Shown here: positions 10,631 to 21,599 of the stretch, piece by piece
Layout: each line of letters starts with the position of its first letter
Numbering within the stretch: position 1 is the stretch's first letter
NCBI GenBank assembly: GCA_947650365.1
Contig: OX393557.1
Coordinates: 34,943,741 to 35,007,740 of the forward strand
Source of the DNA: Chamaelirium japonicum
Lineage: Eukaryota > Streptophyta > Magnoliopsida > Liliales > Melanthiaceae
DNA length: 64,000 bases
Reading direction: 5' to 3'
Notes under the pieces: model-generated
Seen by the model: only the letters and a program-made list of their open reading frames with translations
What the model was told of the DNA's origin: nothing
Database searches by the model: none
Translations under genes and position numbers: made by a program

Positions 10631-11740
10631 ATTGCTCGTTCTTTTAGCAAACAAAACCTCATGCTGAAGTCAACAAATCATTGCTTGTTCAAAATCCCCA
10701 AAACTTTGGGAAAATATCTCTAACATTATGATAGTCACAACATTAAAGTAATATAACCATTCACTGAGAGGGATTTCTCAAAAAAATAATATAACTATCA
10801 CATGAGCTTCCTCTTCTATCGGAATATGAGCAATATTGTTACTCATCCCGATTGCTTGCAACAATTTGTTTATAGGGATTATTAGCATGAGGCCCCTCTA
10901 ATCAACCCAACATTAGGATAAACCAAACGAAACTTCTCATTTTAGTGCCAGCCCCTCTAACCAACCCAGCATTAAGATAAATCCTTCCCCCTTTTTTTAA
11001 TCCCAAGATCATCCTCACCCTCACTCCTCTCTCGATCAGCCATGGCAGAGGCAGAGGCGGAGGCGACTGCGAGCGGCGGTGACGAAGGCGATCGTGAGCA
11101 GCAATGAAGGAGGCAAAGGCGGACGCATATGCGGTACGACTGTAATCGGCGTAGGCGGTCGTGAGCAGCAGTGACGGAGGCGGCGGGCACGAGCAACGAA
11201 GGCATAGGCGGCAGCTTTGGCGGGGGGTTCGAGTTAGGTTTAGGATTGCAAAATCTAGGTCTATGGTTTATCTCATGGCCTGTAGATCTCAGGTTAGGAA
11301 GATCGGTAAGATCCCGGCAAGGGAGGGAGTTCGGTTAGATCCAGCGGCGGTGGGGGGTTCGATTAGGTCTGGCAGTGGCGCCGTGGGGTTCGGTTAGGTC
11401 TGGTGGTGGTGGCGTGGGGTTCAGTTCGATCTGGCGGTCGCAGGGAGGGCTTCGGTTTGGTCCGGCGGCAGTGGGGGTCGAGGGCGGGGGCAGCTGGAAT
11501 GAGTGACTTCAAACATAAATTAGAATGTGGTGCGGGGTATTTTTGTCCACAGGGGTTTGAGATCAAATGGAAATGTTATCGAGACTGCAGCTTGAAATGA
11601 TCTTCTATGATGGATTTCTTGCTAATTCCCCCTTGTTTAAACATAATGATGTGACATCCAATCACAGCGCCCCGTTGCCTACCCGTAGAAATATGAATGT
11701 CCCACTTTATCCAATTTCTTATGTGTTTTAAACTTTTTGC
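10631..11740. other. Intergenic DNA with GGC/GAG-rich dispersed repeat
   Basis: 10640-10980 is AT-rich with two copies of CCCCTCTAA(T/C)CAACCCA (about 10894 and 10952). 11040-11600 is a GC-rich block (AGCAGTGACGGAGGCGGCGG; TTAGGTTTAGGATTG; ATCTCATGGCCTGTAGATCT) with a sister copy at 52430-52760. Within it, 11325-11480 contains about three copies of a ~45-bp unit around GGGGTTCGGTTAGGTCTGG. Short frames here are repeat-derived and no gene is supported. Confidence 0.55.
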
Positions 11741-11754
11741 TCAAAATCTGGTTT

Positions 11755-12480
11755 TCAAAATTCCCATTAAAATTCTATTGGCCAAATAAAAATTTGTTCT
11801 CATCATCTTTCGCTCCAAAACTCTCTTGATGAGAACTTTAGTCCCACATTGCTTGGGAAAAGGATGTGAGATAGGTATATATATGAAAGCTCATCTACCT
11901 CATTTGTATGGAGGGAGAAGATTAGGGTTTTGTTGTGCAATGAGCCACGTATGACACCGTCTCGTGAACGCTCTGTGTGGGCAATGGGCTATAGGGCTTT
12001 TGACTTTAACCAAAAAAAATTTGGTCAAGGCTCAGTCCGATTTGGAATTTTGGCACTTATCACGCACACGATCGCATTGTCGCCAACAACCGGGGACTTT
12101 TCTTTTTGCTAAGGCTCGGTCCCATTGGGCTGACTCGAGTGTGAGTCGGAATCGAGTTGATTCAAAGGTCTATGGCTCGAATCGACCCAAGTGTGGTCAA
12201 TTTCAAACCGTTGGACCAGATTGGATGCCTGAACCAATGCATATCCATTGGCCTTCAAAGGAATGCCTTGAATTCTATAAAATAAGCCTATACCAGCTCT
12301 AAAATTCTATTCCGAAACATAATCCATCTTTATGTTCTCTTACAAATAACTCTCTGCAATAATTGTTCTAAGTGAATCCAAGTTTCAAGAGTGTTTCCTT
12401 CACTTTTGATGAGTGTAAAGCCACAAAGGCTTGTTATAACCTGGGAGCAATTCGCTAGTAACCCTAAAACAGTGTCACTT
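11755..12480 (+). repeat. LTR-like dispersed repeat with promoter, copy 1
   Basis: TAGTCCCACATTGCTTGGG, then a TATATATATG stretch, then AAGCTCATCTACCTCATTTG and an acidic downstream block shared with 32335-32830 (GTCCTACATTGCTTATAG; GAGGTATATAAAAGAG; GCTCATCTACCTCATTG). The arrangement resembles an LTR U3/R region. No partner LTR or internal domain is seen, so it may be a solo LTR or fragment. Confidence 0.5.
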
Positions 12481-12659
12481 TGTGAGAGGGAGTGAATAAC
12501 ACTTTAAAGAAAGCGTATTTGATATGTGCTTCAAGCCTCGAATTGTTATGGTCACCACTCGTTCCATCCAACAAGTTTCACATTAACACATAGGGCTAAC
12601 ACCTCTATGTCAGACTAATTTCACCTCATATATGATAAAGAAACACGAGTTTAACTTGT

Positions 12660-13150
12660 TGAAGATGTGGCCCCAAACAAGCCACATACAACTCTAAGGT
12701 TCGTGAGCGAAGGAACGGCAGAAGACAAAGCACAAGGGCGCGAAGGATGCGTCTGCCAGAAAGCTCGTGCGCACGATTGTCCAAGGTCGTGCGCATGACT
12801 TGCACCGGCAGATCTACGCACGATCTCCCTAGGTTGTGCGCATGATCGATTCTAGCAGGACGCGAGTCAAGCGATTTGGCCTCCTTTTCGCATGGGATTC
12901 CTTCTCCAAGTCGGATACGAATGTGTGTCCATAAATAGGAAGTCCTAGGACGAACCTAAGGCATCATGGACTCAAGGATCAACAAGAGTATCACAAGAGA
13001 AGTTTAGAAGGTAGGTGTCATCAAGGAAGACTAAAGGTAATCCATTAGATATCGAAAGATCTCGGGGAGGGTTTTCTTCTGGGTGTAGGGCTGTGGAATC
13101 TATTATCTTATGGTATCTCTTTGTTGGGTGTGTGAGGGATTGTAAAGAGA
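12660..13150 (+). repeat. Truncated LTR related to the element at 13163
   Basis: It starts TGAAGATGTGGCCCCAAACA, like TGAAGATGTTGGCTTAAAAC at 13163, and follows the same order: AAGGTTCGTG, CCATAAATAGG, GAAGGTAGGTGTCATCAAGG, GGGTTTTCTTCTGGGTGTAG, TGTGAGGGATTG. It stops where the next LTR begins. It is a diverged relative that lost its 3' part. Confidence 0.65.
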
Positions 13151-13162
13151 CAAACAAACTAT

Positions 13163-13861
13163 TGAAGATGTTGGCTTAAAACAAGCCCTTAACATGTCCA
13201 AGGTTCGTGCGCGAATGATGGCGGAAGACGGAGCGGCTACGGAGCAAAGACAAGATGAAAAAGGGGTTGGGCGCCAACCCGAGCGTGTCCAGCCCATGCG
13301 CAGAGAACTGGAACCCAGAGCACCAGGCACTGGATAGGCATATACGGGATGCGAGATGCGGTTTTGGTTGCCTTTTTTCATGGGTTTTTAAGATAACTTG
13401 TAGGGGTTTGTTTCTATCTTCTATCTTAGGTCTTGCACGAACTTGGGGCTATAAAAGGACCCCTAAGGATGAAGAAAGGATGATCATGGTGGCACATGAG
13501 TATCCCGGGTGAAGGTTTAAAAGGTAGCCGTCATCAAGGGAGAGGGAGATAAAACCATTGGAGATCAGAGGGTTTTCAGGAAGGGTTTCTTCTTGTCTTC
13601 GGGGTGTAAGGCTGCGGGATCTATTCTTATTGGGGGGGGGGGGGTCTCTTTGTGGGTGTATGAGGGATTGGTTAGAGAAAATTGTTCTTGTACTCGGATT
13701 TTTCCCATACTAGTAAATCCATTGATCGGTCATTACCGAAACGTCTTATGGTGTTTTACTTATGATTATTCTATTGCTCGGTCTTGTCGGTGGTCGTCTC
13801 CATTGTGGTGGTACTACGTGAGTCATGTTCCGCTGTGCGAGGGCCTCGGATCACAACAACA
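13163..13861 (+). repeat. 5' LTR of the 2.5-kb element
   Basis: About 700 bp, with promoter-like GGGCTATAAAAGGACCCC (about 13447) and a short poly-G run at 13630-13644. It ends CACAACAACA directly before the tRNA primer site. The left breakpoint of the 3.63-kb tandem duplication falls inside it at about 13584. Confidence 0.72.
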
Positions 13862-15019
13862 AATGGTATCAAAGCTTAAGGTTCGGTGAAAAAACTGATA
13901 CAAATAATTGGTATCAGAGCTTCTTGTTGGTGATCTGGGGAGGCTTTAGTTCAATTCTGTAGATCAAGGTAGACAGAGGAAAAGGACCCAAGACGCACTC
14001 GTGGTACGCGGTGTGACGGAGGACTCGGGACCAACATCCAAGGAGGAAGCTAGAAGCCTGGGGGAGGTTGCGATATAGCACCTCTTTCTCGAGAAGGCTT
14101 GTTGGTGACAATGGTCGGTGCCCTAGGCAAAGGGCACGATGGGGAGAGGCATGGTCCAGTGCTCTCTGGGTGGTTCCGATCTTCGAAGGAGGCTTCGAGG
14201 AGGAGGTTGTGGTCGAGCATCTTCTCCCTCAGTGCGGTTCGAGACACCGAAGGCATTAGCCTGGAGGAGGGTGCGGTCTTGGCACCTACTCCCCGACTTG
14301 ATGGTTTGAGATGGGAAAGTCGTGATTGCATGGTATGTGCAGGTGCCTGAATCGAGGGGGAGTACCTCGATAACATGGGAGTCACCGACGGCATCGTGTT
14401 CAGCCACCGATGAGCAGATTGATATGGGTTGCTGATGAGCGACTGGTGAAGGTGTCGATGGACACCGGTGTGGATCATCGACGGGCGCAGTAGCGGCAAG
14501 CATGGCCACGGGCAGACCTGTGGTTTAACAGGATGCAGTGGCTATCGACGGATGGCGAAAAAAAGACAACGACAGTTGTGGTGGCGGCGGACTCAGCTAC
14601 GGGCACACCTGTGGTGTAGTAAGGTATAAAAGATATTCTAGCGTTGGCTGACGGGCAACAGCTCAGGAGCAATGTGCACAGGAAGCATTGTAGAGCGAAT
14701 CAAGGGCTGTGGTTTATGGTGGGATCATCGACGGACGATGGGTGGAGCTTCAATGATCATGACATTAGCCGAGAGAGCGACGGCACATACACGGTGTTCG
14801 GTGAAGAACAAAGGTGCTGGTGGAGCAAGCTCAGGGGTGAGGTTGATCAGGAGGTTGACCAAGTCGAAAGTCTTGGACAATTACCAAGCTTGGTGATTGG
14901 ACTCCCGGTGCGGGGGCAAAGGAGCAACGGCGATCAGGATATGGATTCACAATTCAAATAGATGAAGTTTGTGTGCAAGGTTTTGCTCTTGTCTTGTTTG
15001 AAGCCAATATAAAGATTGT

Positions 15020-15702
15020 TGAGGATGTTGGCTTAAAACAAGCCCTCAACATGTCCAAGGTTCGTGCGCGAGGGATGGCGAGAGACGGAGCGAAGGCGGG
15101 ACGAAAAAGGGGCATGGCGCCCTAGGCACCAACTCGAGACTGTCCGGCCCACATGAAGGGAACTGGTGCCCACGGCACCAGGCACCGGATAGGCATACCC
15201 AGGACTCGATTTCGGTTGCGTTTTTTTATAGGTTTTTGAGATAACTTGTAGGAGTTTATTTCTATCTTCTATCCTAGGTCTTACACGAACTTAGGGCTAT
15301 AAAAGGACCCCTAAGGATGAAGAAAGGATGATCATGGTAGCACATGAGTATCCCGTATTAGGGTTTAGAAGGTAGCCATCATCAATGGAGAGGGAGAGGA
15401 AACCATTGGAGACCGGAGGGTTCTCGCGAAAGATTTCTTCTTGTCTCGGGGTGTATGGCTACGGAATCTATTCTTCTTAGGCAGATATCTTTGTTGGTAT
15501 ATGAGGGATTCATTAGAGATAATTGTTCTTGTACTCGGATTTTTCCCATACTAGTAAATCCATTGATCGGTCATTACTGTAACTTCTTATGGTGTTTTGC
15601 TTGTGTTTATTCTATTGCTCGGTCTTGTCGGTGGTTGTCTCCTCCATGTTGGTACTACACGAATCATGTTCCGCTGCACGAGGGCCTCGGATCGCAACAA
15701 CA
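15020..15702 (+). repeat. 3' LTR of the 2.5-kb element
   Basis: It shares TGTTGGCTTAAAACAAGCCC, the GGGCTATAAAAGGACCCC promoter block (about 15294), TTGTACTCGGATTTTTCCCA and the CAACAACA end with the 5' LTR. It is followed at 15703-15895 by another partial, more diverged LTR 3' portion (GTGTACTCAAGTTTTTCCCA...), so LTR fragments of this family lie in tandem. Confidence 0.7.
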
Positions 15703-15950
15703 CAAACGTGTACTCAAGTTTTTCCCACAGTAGTGAATCTATTGATCGTCGTAAGTCATAGTAATTTCTTGGATGTTTTGCTTGTGTTTATTTATTTGAT
15801 CGATCTTGTCGGTGGTCATCTCCACCGTGGTACTTCTATGATCGTCGTGTTCAACTCCGCGAGTGCCACGGATTGCAACATACTCCTCTCCAATAATTGA
15901 AAGTCCAAAAGTTGTGAGGAGCCATCCAATACACTCACCCCCAAGGGGAT

Positions 15951-15978
<28 letters not shown>
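15951..15978. repeat. Poly-G tract (28 G)
   Basis: An uninterrupted run of 28 G after CCCCCAAGGGGAT. The duplicate at 29516-29529 has 14. It is a candidate quadruplex or polymerase-slippage site, and its true length may be misread in sequencing. Confidence 0.85.
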
Positions 15979-15981
<3 letters not shown>

Positions 15982-16014
15982 GTGGTAGGTCAATTCGGTA
16001 CATTCACAAAAAAA

Positions 16015-16310
16015 CTTTCATTTCAAGTTAACTCCCTAGATAAGTTACAATTTTTGCAGTAAGTCTTTTGTTACTCTTTTTGGATCGAATAGTTTCTCTT
16101 CAATCCGAAGTGTTACTCTTATTTAACTGAATTGTTTTTCTCTTATCTCACACAGAAAAATAGTACAATTCAATCCAAAAAGAGCAACAACTCGGACCAA
16201 AGTGTAACTATTCGATCTAAAAGAGTAATAAAGGACTTATTGCAAAAAGTGTAACTTGTCCAGAGACTTAACGCTAACATCAAACTTTTTCCGTCCTTGA
16301 TGTTAAAATA
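16015..16310. mobile_element. Foldback MITE-like element (copy A)
   Basis: The left arm GATAAGTTACAATTTTTGCA, then GTAAGTCTTTTGTTACTCTT, pairs with the right arm ending TTGCAAAAAGTGTAACTTGT over about 100 bp, with a central CTTATCTCACACAGAAAAA loop. It is non-coding. Its duplicate is at 29565-29860. No target duplication was identified. Confidence 0.6.
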
Positions 16311-16379
16311 GAAAACTTTCTAGGATCTACCATTAATTTGCCCATATCAATTAAAGAAAACTATGGTAATAACTAGTTA

Positions 16380-16900
16380 TATGGGTGGACCGCCTCAGGA
16401 ACCTTCATAGTTAGAAGCTTCTACATCTGCACTAACTTTAGAAGCACCACCTGCCCCACTGCTAAGCACATTTGGCACACCAAATGCCCACCTAAGCCCA
16501 TGATCTTCATGAGATTAACCTCTAAGGATAAGATTCTTACCAAAGTCAACCTGATGAAGATGCATTACCCAGGGTTATTAGGGAGCCAGCTGACCTCTAT
16601 GTGGCCTCGCGGAGGAGACTTCAGATCATCTGCTAATCCCTGTGACTACTACAAGGTTATTAGGGAGACCTTCCTGACTAAGATCCAATTATGATCCCAC
16701 CCTAGTTCCTTACAATCACGTTGGGGGACTTAGCGAAAGTGCAACATCAAACCAACTATCAAGAAAGGGTGAAACATACTGGTGGTAGCTATCTGTTGGC
16801 GCATCTGGCTTGAGAGGAATAATATGGTTTTCAAGTCAAAGAGCATTCCAACCGAGGGAGTAGTGGAGCGAATCAAATCCCTCATTCATCTTTAGGTGAT
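16380..16900 (+). pseudogene. LINE 3' coding remnant (copy A)
   Basis: The frame around 16500-16694 reads like the zinc-binding C-terminal region of plant L1-type LINE ORF2 (...LTSKDKILTKVNLMK...). Downstream, 16790-16880 reads like the linker before the LINE RNase H (...LERNNMVFKSKSIP...). Stops interrupt the region and no reverse transcriptase lies upstream, so this is a truncated fossil. The duplicate lies at 29930-30450. The assignment rests on motif memory. Confidence 0.5.
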
Positions 16901-17028
16901 GAACCAAATCCCGAGCTCAAAGAACTTCTTACATGATCTTTGTAGGTGATTGATCTTCCGTTGACCTTTATATTCATAAAATATTTTTACTTATTTTAAT
17001 TTACTAGCTAGTTATGGAGGTGATCATA

Positions 17029-17100
17029 TAGGCAAGGTGGTACAATAGGTAGAGACGTGGATTACTAAAAATTGGCGGGTGGCAAAATCAATCCCCAAAT
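17029..17100 (+). repeat. tRNA-like (SINE head?) sequence, copy A
   Basis: GGCAAGGTGGTACAATAGGT carries a consensus-like pol III A box (TGGTACAATAGG). About 35 bp further, GGCAAAATCAATCC resembles a weak B box. It sits next to the SIRE insertion site and recurs at 30579-30650. It is not a functional tRNA: no clear cloverleaf could be drawn. It may be a SINE fragment or chance. Confidence 0.3.
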
Positions 17101-17135
17101 ATGCTAAGAAATGGATGTTGTCGAGTAGTACTTTT

Positions 17136-19465
17136 TGTTGGAAATAAATCCATGGCAGAGGCCCGCAGCGGAAGCAAAGTGAATGTCCGAAGACAGTGAG
17201 CGGTGTGCGTTACATATCAAAATTTTCATCGAAACGATCTACATATGCGTGTATGAAACTAGCATGGCAACTACACGAACCCCTAACGACGATCTAACGC
17301 AAAAGAACAATCTAGCATGTATGCATGTTCTAATTATGTTAGATCTACCTGTTAGAGATTATACCTGCGTGCGGAATCTTTCACCGCGACAAATTTCTTC
17401 TTTGTCGATGGAGACGGGCTACGGATCTGCTCGACATAGCTTCGGTGCGACGGCCATAACTTTCTACTCCGAACTCTGATTGGGCTGAAATTTGGACTGC
17501 AAGTAGCCAACTTCGAGACGCAACTTTTGCAACAAGATTCACGTCGTTTGGACTTCTGTACCTCCCGGAATCACAGAAACAACGCTGATTTTCTGTGCAG
17601 ATTCTGGACAGCAAAAGGTTGCGGGAGACGCCTTCTAGTTCACCCGATCTCACACGATGCACGGCACCTCGTCGATGGATCTCTGAGTGCCTCCATACGA
17701 CGAGCCTTCTCCTTCTATGAAACACCACGTGAGGAAGACGAGTCGCCATCCAATGGCGCAAGCGAGGGACAGAGAGACGAGAGAGGAGATGCGAAAAGAG
17801 GAGAGGGGGTGGCTAGGGTTTCCCCCATGGCTTGGGCCGGCCCTAGGGCTTGCATGGCTCATTAATTTCGTCCACCCCTCTCTCCCTATGCCTTATATAG
17901 GGCCGGCCTTATCCTTACGGATAAGCCTAGCGGATAGGATTGACTGATTCAAACCTCTCCCTATATATCTCTTCTTTTATCTCTATCTTTTTCTTGTTTT
18001 CGAAAACGGTCAAAACCAGCCCGTTTTCTGCGCCTCTTGACCGACCCTTTCATCGGAGGCAACAACCTCCTGAAACTAATAGGGCCGGCCTTTACCAGTC
18101 TCTCAACACTTAGGGTCGGCCCCCTTAGTGCATAGTGGCGCATGGTATGACCAAAACGCCCTAATGTCACTAGTTGGCCGTTCCTCGTGTACGAAACTTT
18201 GCAAGGCACACATAAGTGAAGTGCACCAGTGATTTCACTATTCTCTGAGGTTCCCGTAGGGTACCCCTAGTGAAGTCAACTAGTTAACTCGCAATATGTC
18301 CCGGTGCATCGCACCCATGTGGCAAAGTTCACTTATGACAAGGAATTGCTACATGCATCTCTGCACTAACCTAGGGTTTTCCCTTAGTGCACACACGTAG
18401 CTACGCATCTACCGTGCACTAGTGCGAAGCACTCACGGAGCGTAGGCTTGGACTTCTTGCTTCCTCTAACTGCGTTCTATGTTTCGAGGAGATGGTATAA
18501 GAACCATACATAATGTCGATAAGGTGGAACCTTCAGGGACCAGGGTTCATGGCTTCCAACTCAGACTCGATCGACACACTACCCGAGTGTACCATCGATC
18601 CTCTGAGTCCGAGTTAACCTGCGTAGCCACCCAGAGTACGACGCAGGCTGCACTCCAATTCCCCCGGACTTACTATGTTCTCCCTCATACCCCTGCTCTC
18701 CGCTTAGTATGGTAAACTCGCTGTCCCTCCACTGGTGCCATGATGCAACTCGAGCGGTGGAGAATACCGTCAGACTCGAGTGCTCATATGACTTGGTTCC
18801 TTTCAGGTTGACCACATACATCGTATCTCCGATTACTCTTTCGAGCAGCCGGATCCGTCACCAGTCCAACTGATGACCACCTGGCCAGGGTTTAATACGA
18901 CGTAGGTCAGACCAAGGAACGCACCTCCCGTTAGGGGTGTGGATAGCCTGCAGGAGTGACATGCTGATGCAACGCCAGCCGGATAACCCAGTACACCGTG
19001 GTTTTGGATCACTGTATCCGGATCCTCACACATTGGTGCGCCAAAGCACCACACAACTGGTTAGTCCACCAGACATGGTTCCTCAGGGTTTAGGACCGTT
19101 TTACCCTAAGCAGAAACACGGTTTAGTGCACCGATGTCTGCTCATCGATCTGTGCACCGTGTTGGTTCCGTTCGGCCACAGACACTGTGCCTGGTAATGA
19201 CCATGGTGGAGACACCCACGCTCTGTCATCCCAACAGCTTATCCTGATAGGGCGACCAATCCTAATCAGAGCTGCGAACAGATTTAGGTTACATGGGACC
19301 AGTCCCTTGAGTCTCCCACTCAAGTGGATTACCATGTAGCCATGGCTCTCTGTTCTGTAATCAGAACACGTACTAAGGTACGTACCAATATGCATTCCTA
19401 TACTATCAACCATACATAGCTAAACTATAGGTTTTTACGAGCTGTAGACCTCACCAATTCTAACA
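17136..19465 (-). repeat. LTR of the SIRE-like element (3' LTR in element sense)
   Basis: 2330 bp, TGTTGGAAATAAATCC...CCAATTCTAACA on the plus strand. By eye it differs from its partner at roughly 40 positions (about 1.7%), mostly C/T and G/A transitions as expected of methylated DNA, with equal length. Minor open frames inside it, all mirrored in the partner, are not genes. Confidence 0.93.
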
Positions 19466-19489
19466 ATCTCCCACTAGGTCTAACGAGGA

Positions 19490-20080
19490 ATAACGGTGTT
19501 GAGCTCTGTAGCTTCTACATGCTGCCCAAAAGCCTTTGCAGGAATTCCCTAAAGGAATTGGCAACATTGTCTGTAGATTCCACCTCAGTACTGCTACTTG
19601 CATTTCCTCCTATAATTGTCAGATCAAGTGGAGTTTGTACTTGATGGGTTTCCCCTCACGGCGGTGCCTAGTCTCCTTGGACCTTGCTTACCGCTCTTCT
19701 GTTGTAACAACAGATAACTGAGCCTCTGGTACGCGTCCCAAGTTCTCTAAGAACTTCCTAAGCCTTAGCACCTGAAATACTACTTCGCACGCAACAACGT
19801 GCTAAGCCTCTGTGGTAGAGTCTGTGATGCACTTGCTTCACACTCTACCAACTACCGCTTCTAATCCCAAGATAAAAATAATCCCTGAAATCGATTTTCT
19901 GGAACGCACATCTGACACCAAAGTCAGATCCCGTGTGTCCAATCGATATCAGGACCTGTGAAGTGTAAGCTAACTCACAATCCTTACTTAATGAGGATTT
20001 CTGAGTATACCCTTCACATCGGTCCAGAGATCTGGACCCGGGTTCAACTGAAACCGACCCATCATTCCTGCTGCGCAATA
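19490..20080 (-). pseudogene. Broken copia RNase H region
   Basis: Successive minus-strand frames give NPGPDLWTDVKGILR, then TDSTTEA and LRKFLENLG-type motifs, typical of the copia RNase H and its C-terminal tail. Stops and frame changes separate them. The region ends about 25 bp before the LTR, as expected for the end of pol. Confidence 0.6.
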
Positions 20081-20213
20081 GATATCTAGCCTTGTAAAAT
20101 GAATCTGGCTAGAATCTTATCTTCATACGTAGCCTGTGACAGCAAGAGAACCTTGCTCTGGTTATCTAGAGTTACCTTGATTCCCAGAGCATAACTCGCC
20201 TCACTAGGGTCTT

Positions 20214-20405
20214 TCACATCGAATTGTGATGACTACAAACCTTTACCGTAAACAATATTCTTACGTCATTTTCAATCAGTAGGATATCGTTAACGTAAAG
20301 TACTACGTACACCCTTGTAGCTTTTTCACCTTTCTTGTACCAACTTGGTTTATTCTTATTCTGATCAAATCCGTGTGAGCGGATTCCCTTGATCAAAATA
20401 GACAT
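20214..20405 (-). pseudogene. Broken copia reverse transcriptase fragment
   Basis: LYVNDILLIEND corresponds to the copia RT motif LYVDDILLIGND, with the first catalytic Asp of YVDD replaced by Asn, which would inactivate it. VYVV before and VKV after fit the family. The preceding QAS-type motif (about 20410-20390) is in another frame. 64 codons remain open. Confidence 0.75.
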
Positions 20406-21289
20406 TCCATCTTGGATGCTTGCATCAGTCCATAAATGGACATTTGCAACTTACATCACATATGTTCCTGACCTACTGACACAAAGCCTGGGGCGATATC
20501 ATCCATATGTCCTTTCCAAATTCTTGTTAGGGAATAACTGTCTTGACATCCATCTACCAGATCTCCCAACTATAATGGGCTGCGATGGATTAAGAGGATC
20601 CGTTATAGACTTATGCATAGCTACCAATGAGATGGTTTTGACATAGTCAATCCCTTCTACTTTGGTAACTAATCTAGCTACTTAAGTCTTAACTGGGTGC
20701 TCTTCTTATACACCTCCTACACCCTGAAGGGTGATAGTGTCATAAGTGTCAAGACTGTTCCAAGGGACATTGATGCTGATTTGCCTCCATGGTCTTTTGT
20801 CAGTCAGAGCTGTCGGAAGCTCCCACTACTTCTTCGTAGCTCTAGGGATCATCCTCCTGAAACTATGGATTAACTATCAAAGTTTCTCCATAGTATCTTT
20901 TAGGAGCTCTGATGGTCCCACAACGATGAGGTGGTGGTGGTACAGAGTGAATCGTTTCTACAGTACCTGGTATACTAGTTTCTGTATCATCTACTCCCAC
21001 TATGTTTTCAGATGCGCACTCTCTACCAGTACCCAGTAGTTCACCCAGAACTACCTTACTGATAAACTTATGGTCTATAATATAATCCTGGTCTAGGTAG
21101 ATGGTATTCGTAGAAACGATTACCTTCCTAACCTCAAGATCATAGAACAGTCCACCTTATGCCTCCTAAGGGTAACCTACAAACAGATATACCTGGAACT
21201 ACATCTCCATCTCATCCCTCTTGTCCTTTTGCACAAGTGCAGGACAAACCTATATCTCGAGACTCTATAGTGTCAGTTTTCGCTTAGAC

Positions 21290-21560
21290 CATAGCTCTCT
21301 ATAGGTATGAGGCACTGATCTAGATAAGAGAGAGTTTCAGATATAAGCTACTGTTTTAAGGTACAACCCCACCAAAGGGTGGGTAGTATATTTGGCAATA
21401 TTCATCATACTACGGACCATGTCAAACAGGGTCCGATTCCTTCTCTCGGAGACTTCATTCTGACGTTTCATCCTAGGAGCATTTAACTGTGAGATAATCC
21501 CATGCTCCTTCAGGATCCTATGGAACCCATCCGATAGGTTCTCATTCCCTCGATTAAATC
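21290..21560 (-). pseudogene. Broken copia integrase fragment
   Basis: The minus-strand translation contains LKEHGIISQLNAP followed by RQNEVSERRNRTLFDMVRSM, matching the region of the third catalytic residue (Glu) in copia integrases. Downstream stops and shifts break the frame. The catalytic Glu region is recognisable; the two Asp residues were not located. Confidence 0.65.
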
Positions 21561-21599
21561 GAAGAGACTCCTATCGTCTGGACGCTCTTGGAACCATAG

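Larger units (their letters stand above)
13163..15702 (+). mobile_element. Non-autonomous LTR retrotransposon (2.5 kb)
   Basis: Direct repeats at 13163-13861 and 15020-15702, both TGA(A/G)GATGTTGGC...CAACAACA, bracket 1158 bp. A primer site TGGTATCAAAGC (13864-13875) follows the first LTR, matching the plant initiator-tRNA-Met type with one change; a second, TTGGTATCAGAGCTTC, lies at about 13909. The interior has no gag, protease, integrase or reverse transcriptase similarity, so it must have depended on another element. The piece from 13584 onward is duplicated at 27130-29267. Confidence 0.75.
13584..17135. repeat. Tandem duplication copy A, left part
   Basis: Sequence from GGTTTCTTCTTGTCT (13584) to GTCGAGTAGTACTTTT (17135) recurs at 27130-30680 with about 98% identity by eye. 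Copy A resumes at 27055 after a 9.9-kb insertion and ends at 27129 (GGTACGAAGAG). With the insertion and one TSD removed, copy A is about 3628 bp, the same as copy B. Confidence 0.9.

Noticed and set aside
17381..19413. Several 70-126 codon frames, repeated at 24965-26997
   Set aside because: They lie inside the two LTRs of the SIRE-like element, contain no retroelement domain, and are mirrored because the LTRs are duplicates.
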